From assembly GCA_964419445.1 (NCBI GenBank), contig CAYQPE010000050.1, positions 1-12,181 on the forward strand: DNA of 12,181 nt, in the 5' to 3' direction. Source of the DNA: JABHHG01 sp964419445. GTDB taxonomy: Bacteria > Fidelibacterota > Marinisomatia > SCGC-AAA003-L08 > D37C17. A program made the position numbers and the translations under genes. Below the pieces are notes generated by a model that saw only the letters and a program-made list of their open reading frames with translations, made no database searches and was not told the DNA's origin. Positions 1 through 6,773 of this stretch are shown in pieces (position 1 is the first letter of the stretch; every line of letters starts with the position of its first letter).

Positions 1-189
1 GCAGGTCATGTATCTGTACAGGTGTACAATGTAATGGGTCAACTCGTAAGTACATTAGCGGATAGCTATATGGATGCAAGTGATTATTCATTCACATGGG
101 ATGCAAGTTCAGTTCCAAGTGGTGTATATCTAATCACTACAACAACTGCAAATCAAGCATCTACTCAGAAAGTTATGCTTCTGAAATAA
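1..189 (+). CDS. C-terminal fragment of a secreted protein with a type IX secretion (Por) sorting domain
   Basis: The window opens inside this gene. Frame 1 reads 62 residues to a TAA at 187-189. What is visible matches the T9SS type A C-terminal sorting domain: a strand containing YNVMGQLV, a middle segment with the WDA...PSGVYL pattern, and a final strand ending QKVMLLK. In this family the roughly 70-80 residue tail directs a protein already exported by Sec through the outer-membrane type IX machinery, after which it is usually cleaved and the protein is released or anchored at the surface. The function of the missing upstream part cannot be told. A strong terminator follows 21 nt after the stop, so this is probably the last gene of its transcript. 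The assignment of the tail is firm; the identity of the whole protein is unknown. Confidence 0.85.
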   Translation, partial: AGHVSVQVYNVMGQLVSTLADSYMDASDYSFTWDASSVPSGVYLITTTTANQASTQKVMLLK

Positions 190-210
190 GTTGTTTGACG
201 TAAAAGTCTT

Positions 211-247
211 AAAGTGCCCTATCAGTAATTGGTAGGGCACTTTTTTT
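211..247 (+). terminator. Intrinsic terminator after the T9SS-tail gene
   Basis: AAAGTGCCCTA at 211-221 pairs perfectly with TAGGGCACTTT at 233-243. A T-G wobble (222/232) and a C-G pair (223/231) extend the stem to 13 bp around a 7-nt loop, and the run of T continues to 247. It ends 16 nt before the next start codon, so transcription of the upstream gene should stop here. Confidence 0.9.
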
Positions 248-263
248 ATGTGTAATTTCTCTC

Positions 264-2237
264 ATGCATATGTTTAAAAATATATTTAGTCCGTGGTTCA
301 CAGTTGATGCACGTGTACTGGCTATCTTTAGAATTTGCTTGGGTGCCCTTGGTTTTTGGGATGTGGCTCGTCGATTCCATTTAATTGATGTTTTTTACTC
401 TACAGCAGGAATAAACCTTTCGACGGTAAAGCACTCCATCTATACTACAAGATACTTTTCCTTACTAAATACTTTTTCATCTCCCATAGAAGCCACGCTA
501 TTGTTTATCATCACAGCAATTGCATCTATTTCACTTATTATTGGATATCGAACTAAACTCTCACATTTTATAGTCTTATTGGGAATTATTAGTATTCATA
601 ATTTTAGGATTATTCTTGAAAATGGTGGAGATATGGCATTTAATGCATTTTTGGTATGGTCATTTTTTCTACCATTGGGAAAATCACTAAGTATTGATGC
701 ATTGATTAAAAGCCTTAAACGTACTACAGAATTAAACACGGATGATTTAAATATCAACAAAAGAAAAACAATCCCTTTTGTTTCCCATTTTGCATATTTT
801 GGGTTTATTGCTCAATTGGGAATTATATATTTCTATAATTTTGTCAATAAAACGGGGGATATGTGGACAAAGGGAACATCTGTTTTCTATATGTATCAAC
901 TGGATACTTTTCTCACCAATTTTGGGCTGTGGTTTGGTTCTGTCTTAAATCCGTTTATTATTAGTTTGCTTACCCATACCACTATTTGGATTGAATTATT
1001 GGCATTGTTGCTAATTTTCTCACCTATATATACTCATTGGACACGAAGGATTGCCTTTGTGTCATTCTTTTGTTTTCACCTTTTAATTGGAATATCGGTA
1101 AGCATTGGCCTTTTTAGTTGGGTAATGATGTCAGCACTCATCCTCTTGCTAGGCTGGGAAGATATAGTCATTATAAGAGATTGGCTTAAAAAGGTAAATA
1201 ATAAAGAATACATCGTATTTTATGACAGAGATTGTGGGTTTTGCTTTTTTACCGCTAGAATATTAAAGCGGTTAGATATATATAATAGAATTTATTGGGC
1301 AGATGACCGTTATCCACATGAAGCCCCTGAAAACTTTAAAGGTATTTTAGAAAATTCTATTATTGTATATGATGAAGATAATAAGCATTTTTTTACGCGA
1401 CATATTGCCTTTTCAAAAATTTTATCTATACTCCCCTTTGGCTATTTTGTGAGTTGGATTTTACGTATCCCCATTCTTGAAAAACTTTGGGGATGGATTT
1501 ATGATGTGATTTCTACAAATAGAACATCTATTAGTCAGTTTATGGGATTACCCGCATGTGGTCTCCCCAATGATGATAATGGACGTAATGTTAAGAGCTC
1601 AATTCAATCGCCATTATCCAATTTTGGTGATGGATTTATGAAAGTTTTTTCTAATTCTATGGCCGTTATTTTATTTATTGGGGTGGTAAACTATTCCCTT
1701 TCTGCCAATGATGGATTAAAGAAGAGAGTGAGCTTTTCAATTCAAACAATACATTCAGTTTCGCCTCAACTGAATAAATCCTTGAAACGGATGGTATTAT
1801 ATCCCCGTATGTCACAAAAATGGAATATGTTTGCTCCCACAGTCATGACTACAGAGCGATGGGTTGTAGCAGATATAGAATTTTTCAATGGTGATACCCT
1901 TTCATTATTTATAAACAATGATGAGATATATAATAAGTTAGATAAAGATTATATGGTGCATCGGAATCAATTTTGGAGAAAGTTATTTAGCCGAATCAAT
2001 AAATCTGGAAATCGTAAATATATTGATGATGTGATTAAGTGGTTAAGGAAAACAGACCATTTCCCAGAATATGAAGGGAGAAGACCTAAGGATATTACGC
2101 TTTGGCAAATAAGTGAGCGTTCACCAAGTTTTGGATCAACAAAGGTATCCAAAGTATATAAACGCGAGCTCAAACCCCAAAATACAAGTAAGTCAAAAGG
2201 GAACAAATCTGGACGAAAGCCCAAGAGGAAAAACTAA
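264..2237 (+). CDS. HTTM (vitamin-K-carboxylase-like) membrane protein fused to a DCC1-type thiol-disulfide oxidoreductase domain
   Basis: The 657-aa protein has three parts. Residues about 5-305 are strongly hydrophobic with several membrane helices and look like the HTTM domain, the bacterial relative of vitamin K-dependent gamma-carboxylase. Typical features are the N-terminal FSPWFTVDARVLAIFR segment, an ENGGD motif, NKTGDMWTKGT (K196 to W201 spaced like the GGCX catalytic-lysine motif) and FHLLIG...GLFSWVMM. Residues about 314-435 form a DCC (DUF393) domain with the signature DRDCGFC, whose C324 and C327 form a CxxC redox pair. A further helix (about 466-486) precedes a soluble tail with the WNMFAP motif (W520) often seen in HTTM proteins and a very basic C-terminus. 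HTTM-DCC fusions are known in bacteria but I know of no established substrate. No good ribosome site precedes ATG 264; ATG 270 is an equally possible start. The 3' end overlaps the convergent cca gene by 4 bp. Confidence 0.85.
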   Translation: MHMFKNIFSPWFTVDARVLAIFRICLGALGFWDVARRFHLIDVFYSTAGINLSTVKHSIYTTRYFSLLNTFSSPIEATLLFIITAIASISLIIGYRTKLSHFIVLLGIISIHNFRIILENGGDMAFNAFLVWSFFLPLGKSLSIDALIKSLKRTTELNTDDLNINKRKTIPFVSHFAYFGFIAQLGIIYFYNFVNKTGDMWTKGTSVFYMYQLDTFLTNFGLWFGSVLNPFIISLLTHTTIWIELLALLLIFSPIYTHWTRRIAFVSFFCFHLLIGISVSIGLFSWVMMSALILLLGWEDIVIIRDWLKKVNNKEYIVFYDRDCGFCFFTARILKRLDIYNRIYWADDRYPHEAPENFKGILENSIIVYDEDNKHFFTRHIAFSKILSILPFGYFVSWILRIPILEKLWGWIYDVISTNRTSISQFMGLPACGLPNDDNGRNVKSSIQSPLSNFGDGFMKVFSNSMAVILFIGVVNYSLSANDGLKKRVSFSIQTIHSVSPQLNKSLKRMVLYPRMSQKWNMFAPTVMTTERWVVADIEFFNGDTLSLFINNDEIYNKLDKDYMVHRNQFWRKLFSRINKSGNRKYIDDVIKWLRKTDHFPEYEGRRPKDITLWQISERSPSFGSTKVSKVYKRELKPQNTSKSKGNKSGRKPKRKN

Positions 2238-3652
2238 CGAGCCAATACCTCATCTTTAACAGACATCATATAATCAAAAGCTGCATCATAGGTATTATCA
2301 ATTTTTCCATCTAGTATTGCATCTTCTATTGACTTTTTAATTTTACCCACATCACGCCCAGGCTTTAATGCTAACACTTCCATAATTTCATCACCACGCA
2401 CTGGAGATTGAAATGCGCGCATTTCATCACGCAGTTTTACATTCTGCATGAGAGATTCCACTTTGTCGAAATTGGCAATATACTTTTTTACCTTTTTGGG
2501 ATTTTTAGTGGTTATATCTGCTCTACAAAGTACCATAAGATCATCTAAATATTCACCGGCTTCTACCATGACCCTCCGAACAGCACTGTCAGTAATATCT
2601 CGTTTTGCCAAAGCAATTGGGCGGAGGTGGAGTTTTGTCATTGTCATTAAATAATCTTTTAGTGAATTTGAGAGTTTCATGCGCCGTGCTACTTTTTTTA
2701 GCATGCGTCTTCCAATTTCATCATGACCGTGAAAGGTCCACCCTTTTTGGGGTTCAAATCGTTTAGTTGGGGGTTTGGCGATATCATGCACTAAAGCTGC
2801 AAAGCGAATTTCCATTTTATCAGTGAGTTTTGCTGCATTATCAACCACTTGCAATGTATGAATAAATACATCTTTATGCCCCAAATTGTTGATAACATCT
2901 ACTCCCGACATCACATCCATTTCTGGGAATACATATTCTAATAACTGCGTTTCTTTTAACAAATAAAATGCAATACTGGGAGTTTTAGTGCAGAGTGATT
3001 TAACAATCTCTTCGGTAATGCGTTCCCATGAAATTATTTCCATTCTATTTTTTTGTCTTTTGATACTCTCTAAAATTGAGGGATCAATTTCAAATTCCAA
3101 TTGTGCAGCGAATCGTATGGCACGCATCATCCGTAATGGATCGTCAGTAAAAGTATCATCAGGATCTAATGGTGTGATTAAACGCTTATTTTTTAAATCT
3201 TTTATACCACCATAGGGATCAATAAGATTTCCAAAAGAATCGGGTAAAATGGATGCTGCCATTGCATTTACAGTAAAATCACGTCGGCTCAAATCTTCTT
3301 CAATTGAGGTTGTAGTAATAGTTGGTTTACGTGAGTCTTTAGAATATTCTTCTTTTCGAGCAGTGGCAATTTCTATTTCTACCTCAGGATGGGGAATCAT
3401 TGCCGTACCAAATTTTTCATAATCAACTACAGTATTGATTTTTAATTTTTGGGCCAAATCACGAGCAAATTGCACTCCGTCACCCTCTACCATAATATCA
3501 ATATCTTTGGATTCTCTGCCCATAAGCATATCCCTTACAAATCCGCCCACAACATAGGTTGGAATATTCTGGGATGCACCAAGCTCTCCAGCAATACGAA
3601 GTATGTGGTTTTGTGTAGATTGACTGTCTAATAGGGGGGTAATGCTGCTCAT
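2234..3652 (-). CDS. cca: CCA tRNA nucleotidyltransferase (HD-domain, class II poly(A) polymerase family)
   Basis: This enzyme adds or repairs the 3' CCA end of tRNAs using CTP and ATP in the cytoplasm. With the ATG at 3650-3652 the product is 472 aa. The nucleotidyltransferase head has GGFVRD (36-41) and the metal-binding D50-I-D52 pair. It is followed by the family's RRDFTVNAMA (123-132), DPLRMMRAIRFA (from 171) and ERITEE (210-215) motifs. An HD domain follows, with H265 and H289-D290, and a helical C-terminal part. Related family members include CC-adding, A-adding and poly(A) polymerases; full CCA activity is the default reading and is not proven by sequence. The frame stays open upstream to a TTG at 3715 (493 aa), but those 21 residues show no family similarity. 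A TATAAT box (3706-3701) lies inside that extension, and AGG directly precedes the ATG, so the shorter start is preferred. Its stop shares 4 bp with the stop of the HTTM gene. Confidence 0.92.
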   Translation of the reverse strand: MSSITPLLDSQSTQNHILRIAGELGASQNIPTYVVGGFVRDMLMGRESKDIDIMVEGDGVQFARDLAQKLKINTVVDYEKFGTAMIPHPEVEIEIATARKEEYSKDSRKPTITTTSIEEDLSRRDFTVNAMAASILPDSFGNLIDPYGGIKDLKNKRLITPLDPDDTFTDDPLRMMRAIRFAAQLEFEIDPSILESIKRQKNRMEIISWERITEEIVKSLCTKTPSIAFYLLKETQLLEYVFPEMDVMSGVDVINNLGHKDVFIHTLQVVDNAAKLTDKMEIRFAALVHDIAKPPTKRFEPQKGWTFHGHDEIGRRMLKKVARRMKLSNSLKDYLMTMTKLHLRPIALAKRDITDSAVRRVMVEAGEYLDDLMVLCRADITTKNPKKVKKYIANFDKVESLMQNVKLRDEMRAFQSPVRGDEIMEVLALKPGRDVGKIKKSIEDAILDGKIDNTYDAAFDYMMSVKDEVLAR

Positions 3653-3700
3653 CCTAGTGGAAAAATTAGTAATACTGATACTTTCCAAAGAATTTATTTT

Positions 3701-3706
3701 ATTATA
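3701..3706 (-). promoter_or_regulatory. Candidate -10 box for cca
   Basis: Read on the minus strand, positions 3706-3701 give a perfect TATAAT. Transcription starting about 7 nt downstream would leave a leader of roughly 40 nt before the ATG at 3652. No convincing -35 element (TTGACA-like) sits 16-18 nt upstream, and AT-rich DNA gives chance matches, so this is only a candidate. Confidence 0.3.
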
Positions 3707-3795
3707 TGAATCCAAATAAAGACGTAATATGATTTAGAAAATTTCTGATATCATCTTAATTTTAACACCGAGATGTTTACCCAAATTTACCTCAA

Positions 3796-4101
3796 ATGAA
3801 AAAACAATCCATTACAGATGCCGACGTTAGTAAATTAGCGAAATTATCCAAATTGAATATACAAGCGGATGAGGTTCAAACGTATGCTCATCAACTCAGT
3901 GATATTTTGGATTATATGTCTCAGTTAGAAAAAGTAAATACCCATAATGTAGAACCTCTACTAAATGTATTAGATGAAGTAAATACACTTCGAGAAGACA
4001 AACCTAAACCATCTATAACACAGCAAAAAGCATTGGAAAATGCACCCCAAAAATCCCAAGGATTTTTTAAAGTACCGGAGGTAATAAAGAAGAATGGCTA
4101 A
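3796..4101 (+). CDS. gatC: Asp-tRNA(Asn)/Glu-tRNA(Gln) amidotransferase subunit C
   Basis: GatC is the small subunit of the GatCAB complex, which converts mischarged Glu-tRNA(Gln) and/or Asp-tRNA(Asn) to Gln- or Asn-tRNA. It wraps around GatA and stabilises the GatA-GatB pair. The 101-aa product has the family's usual length and pattern: an N-terminal helical stretch with VSKLAKLSKLNI, the helix with LSDILDYMSQLEKV, NVEPLLNVLDEVNTLREDKP, then the C-terminal ENAPQKSQGFFKVPEVI. No gatA or gatB lies in the window, so they must be encoded elsewhere. It is the first gene of the nine-gene run and starts at an ATG with no clear Shine-Dalgarno site. Its last 8 nt (ATGGCTAA) are also the start of pyrG. 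The call is secure from the C-terminal motif alone. Confidence 0.95.
   Translation: MKKQSITDADVSKLAKLSKLNIQADEVQTYAHQLSDILDYMSQLEKVNTHNVEPLLNVLDEVNTLREDKPKPSITQQKALENAPQKSQGFFKVPEVIKKNG
4077..4082 (+). promoter_or_regulatory. Ribosome binding site of pyrG inside gatC
   Basis: GGAGGT lies 11 nt upstream of the pyrG ATG at 4094, within the last codons of gatC. It is a near-consensus Shine-Dalgarno sequence with slightly long spacing. It fixes the pyrG start and suggests coupled translation with gatC. Confidence 0.6.
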
Positions 4102-5725
4102 ACAACCCGTAAAATATATTTTTGTTTTTGGTGGAGTTCTTTCTGGTTTGGGCAAGGGGATTGTAGCATCATCCCTAGGATATTTGCTCAAATCACTGGG
4201 GCTAAAAGTTACCATTCAGAAATTAGACCCTTATTTGAATGTGGATCCAGGTACGATGAATCCATATCAACATGGGGAAGTTTTTGTATTAGATGATGGT
4301 TCAGAAACGGATTTAGACCTGGGCCATTACGAACGATTTATTGATGTAAGCCTAAGTAGAATCAATACCACATCTTCAGGTAGAGTGTTTTGGGAAGTCC
4401 TTGACCGTGAAAGAAAAGGGGACTATTTAGGTGATACCATCCAAGTAATCCCACATATTACTGACGAAATTAAACGTAGAATTAAAGCGGTAAATCCACG
4501 TAAAAAATATGATGTGGTAATAACGGAAGTGGGCGGTACCGTAGGTGATATTGAGGGACTTCCATTTTATGAGGCTATTCGTCAATTAATTTTAGAAGAG
4601 GGTAAGGATAACTCCATTGTAATTCATACCACACTTCTTCCATATATCAATGCTGCTGGAGAGATGAAAACCAAGCCCACTCAGCATAGTGTTCAACGAT
4701 TACGGGAAATTGGTTTAGAACCGGATATGCTTATTTGTCGAACAGAAAATAATCACCACTTAAATCAAAAATTAAAGAAGAAGTTGGGCCTATTTTGTAA
4801 TATTGTAACCAATCATGTATTTGAATCTCCAGATGTGAAATCCATCTACGAAATTCCGTTGGTTCTTCATAAACAAGAATTTGATACAGCCGTAGTAAAT
4901 CGTCTAAATTTAATAACTGATGGTTATCATAAAAATATCAATCATCTTGATGAATTTATCCACACATTCAAAAACCCTGAATGTGAAGTAACCATTGCCA
5001 TGTGTGGGAAGTACAATAGCTTGCATGATGCTTATAAAAGTATTATAGAATCATTTATTCATGCAGGAGTAGCCAATAATGCAGAAGTAAATGTAAAATG
5101 GGTAGATACTGAGGAGTTAGAATCTGCAGATGATGTGGCACCTTTTTTTAAAGGGGTAGATGGCATCCTCATTCCGGGTGGATTTGGAGATAGAGGCATT
5201 GAAGGTAAAATTCTATCATCAAAATTTGCACGTGAACATAATATCCCATATTTTGGAATTTGTCTGGGTATGCAATGTGCCATCATTGATTTTGCCCGAA
5301 ATGTATGTCAAATGAAAAGTGCAAATAGTTCGGAGTTTAAATCACGATTAAAATTTCCCGTAGTTGATTTGATGCATGGTCAAAAGAAAGTAACCAAAAA
5401 AGGTGCCACCATGAGATTAGGGGCATATCCATGCGAAGTGAAATCAGGAACCAATGCCTATAAAGCATATGGTAAACGAAAAATAGAAGAGCGACATCGT
5501 CATCGATACGAAGTAAATAACCATTTTAGAGATGAGTTGGTTAATCAAGGTTTGGTGGTATCTGGGGTAAATTCAGAATTAGATTTAGTAGAAATGATTG
5601 AAATTAAAAATCATCCGTGGTTTGTAGGTGTACAATTTCATCCAGAGCTAAAAAGTCGTGTGGTAAATGTTCATCCATTGTTTAGAGATTTTATTGCAGC
5701 CGCAAAGGCACATCATAAAAAATGA
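4094..5725 (+). CDS. pyrG: CTP synthase (glutamine hydrolysing)
   Basis: PyrG makes CTP from UTP, ATP and glutamine, the last step of de novo pyrimidine nucleotide synthesis. The 543-aa length is standard. The N-terminal synthase domain (about 1-270) shows the phosphate-binding loop GGVLSGLGKGI (13-23), LDPYLNVDPGTMNPYQHGE, the ETDLDLGHYERF segment and TEVGGTVGDIE. The C-terminal class I glutamine amidotransferase domain has PGGFGDRG, the nucleophile C390 in FGICLGMQ, and H516 and E518 in QFHPEL, so the Cys-His-Glu triad is complete. The loop reads VLSG where E. coli has VVSS, a conservative variation. It overlaps gatC by 8 nt and kdsC by 4 nt (ATGA). CTP is consumed when Kdo is activated to CMP-Kdo, which gives a metabolic link with the following kdsC, though no kdsA or kdsB is present here. 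Confidence 0.98.
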   Translation: MAKQPVKYIFVFGGVLSGLGKGIVASSLGYLLKSLGLKVTIQKLDPYLNVDPGTMNPYQHGEVFVLDDGSETDLDLGHYERFIDVSLSRINTTSSGRVFWEVLDRERKGDYLGDTIQVIPHITDEIKRRIKAVNPRKKYDVVITEVGGTVGDIEGLPFYEAIRQLILEEGKDNSIVIHTTLLPYINAAGEMKTKPTQHSVQRLREIGLEPDMLICRTENNHHLNQKLKKKLGLFCNIVTNHVFESPDVKSIYEIPLVLHKQEFDTAVVNRLNLITDGYHKNINHLDEFIHTFKNPECEVTIAMCGKYNSLHDAYKSIIESFIHAGVANNAEVNVKWVDTEELESADDVAPFFKGVDGILIPGGFGDRGIEGKILSSKFAREHNIPYFGICLGMQCAIIDFARNVCQMKSANSSEFKSRLKFPVVDLMHGQKKVTKKGATMRLGAYPCEVKSGTNAYKAYGKRKIEERHRHRYEVNNHFRDELVNQGLVVSGVNSELDLVEMIEIKNHPWFVGVQFHPELKSRVVNVHPLFRDFIAAAKAHHKK

Positions 5726-6264
5726 GTTCTGAGTTAAAATCTAAACTAAAAAATATTAAACTCATCATTTCTGATGTGGATGGTATTCTTACTGATGGGA
5801 CTATTTTTATAGGATCAGATGGTACAGAATTTAAACAATTCACCGTTGAAGATGGGGCAGGAGCAGCCTTTTCACGACTGGCAGGAATCCCTATTGCCCT
5901 CATTTCAGGACGATATTCAAAATCCACTGAGATTCGAGCCAATGAAATGAAAATTGAAAAGTGCTATCAAGGGTCATTGGATAAGCTCACACCATTTGCT
6001 GAAATTTGTGAACATTACCAAACATCCCCAGAAGAAGTAGTGTATATTGGAGATGGGCTAATTGATATTCCAGTGATGGAAAAAGTGGCAGTATCAGTGT
6101 CTGTTCCCCATGCACATTTTATGGTTAAAGACTTAGCCGATCACATTACTCAAGCTTCTGGTGGTGAAGGCGTATTACGGGAAGTTGTTGAATGGGTATT
6201 GATGGCACAAGATAGGCATAAAGATGTTTTAGAAAAAATGAGAGAAACTATTTATAAAGCATGA
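5722..6264 (+). CDS. kdsC: 3-deoxy-D-manno-octulosonate 8-phosphate phosphatase (HAD family)
   Basis: KdsC removes the phosphate from Kdo-8-phosphate to give Kdo, the inner-core sugar of LPS; it is a cytoplasmic capless HAD phosphatase that is tetrameric in known members. The 180-aa product is of family length. HAD motif I is DVDGILTDG with nucleophile D18 and D20, motif II is S62-G63-R64, and motif III uses K88 in GSLDK. The C-terminal GGEGVLREVVEW and ending resemble KdsC rather than sugar-nucleotide HADs. Motif IV reads IGDGLID (D111, G112, D115), whereas most KdsC proteins have GDDLxD. A GDGxxD form also occurs in active HAD enzymes such as SerB, so activity is still expected. Position before lptC, lptB and rpoN, as in Proteobacteria, supports the assignment. 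A related NeuNAc/KDN-9-phosphate phosphatase is the main alternative. Confidence 0.9.
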   Translation: MSSELKSKLKNIKLIISDVDGILTDGTIFIGSDGTEFKQFTVEDGAGAAFSRLAGIPIALISGRYSKSTEIRANEMKIEKCYQGSLDKLTPFAEICEHYQTSPEEVVYIGDGLIDIPVMEKVAVSVSVPHAHFMVKDLADHITQASGGEGVLREVVEWVLMAQDRHKDVLEKMRETIYKA

Positions 6265-6773
6265 TATGGATTTTCATAATATTTTTCGTTGGATGCTCTG
6301 AATCCCAACTCCCTAAAGAGAAAAAAAGTGTGAATACTTTTCATGAGCATGAAATATCCAATCCTCAAATCATTATCAGTAGAGAAGATGCAAAGATTGT
6401 TTCCGCAAGATCGAATATTTTATTGAAAAACGGAGATAGAAATGCAACTCTCATTGGAGATGTTATTGCCGATTTCTTTAATGAAAATGGTAATCATACC
6501 AGCACATTGTACTCAGATTCTGCAAAAATAGATCAGCATACAAACAATTTAGTTGCTATGGGGCATGTGCATGTGAAGTCTGATAGTGGATTTTCCCTTT
6601 ATGCTAATACTATTTTATGGGATAATCAATATAAGCTCATAGAATCTAAAGACTCTGTAATGTTTACCACAACGGAACAAGATACCATGTATGGCATTGG
6701 ATTTGAATCGGATATGGATTTATCGCAATGGATAATTTTTAAACCAATAGGCGTAAGCCAACGCGAGTTTTAA
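6261..6773 (+). CDS. lptC: LPS export ABC transporter periplasmic protein LptC, predicted lipoprotein
   Basis: LptC receives LPS from the LptB2FG transporter at the inner membrane and passes it to the periplasmic bridge. The 170-aa product starts with a very short hydrophobic signal, and FVGC at residues 9-12 is a plausible lipobox with C12 as the lipidated residue. The rest is beta-rich and matches the LptC/OstA-like fold: RNATLIGDVIADFF, LYSDSAKIDQHTNNLVAMG, SGFSLYANTILWD, and the closing DTMYGIGFESDMDLSQW, which resembles the LptC C-terminus. E. coli LptC instead keeps an uncleaved membrane helix, so a lipoprotein anchor would differ. The gene overlaps kdsC by 4 nt and abuts lptB with no gap. 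That context raises confidence because the sequence alone is weakly conserved. An LptA-like role is possible, since no lptA follows. Confidence 0.82.
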   Translation: MIWIFIIFFVGCSESQLPKEKKSVNTFHEHEISNPQIIISREDAKIVSARSNILLKNGDRNATLIGDVIADFFNENGNHTSTLYSDSAKIDQHTNNLVAMGHVHVKSDSGFSLYANTILWDNQYKLIESKDSVMFTTTEQDTMYGIGFESDMDLSQWIIFKPIGVSQREF

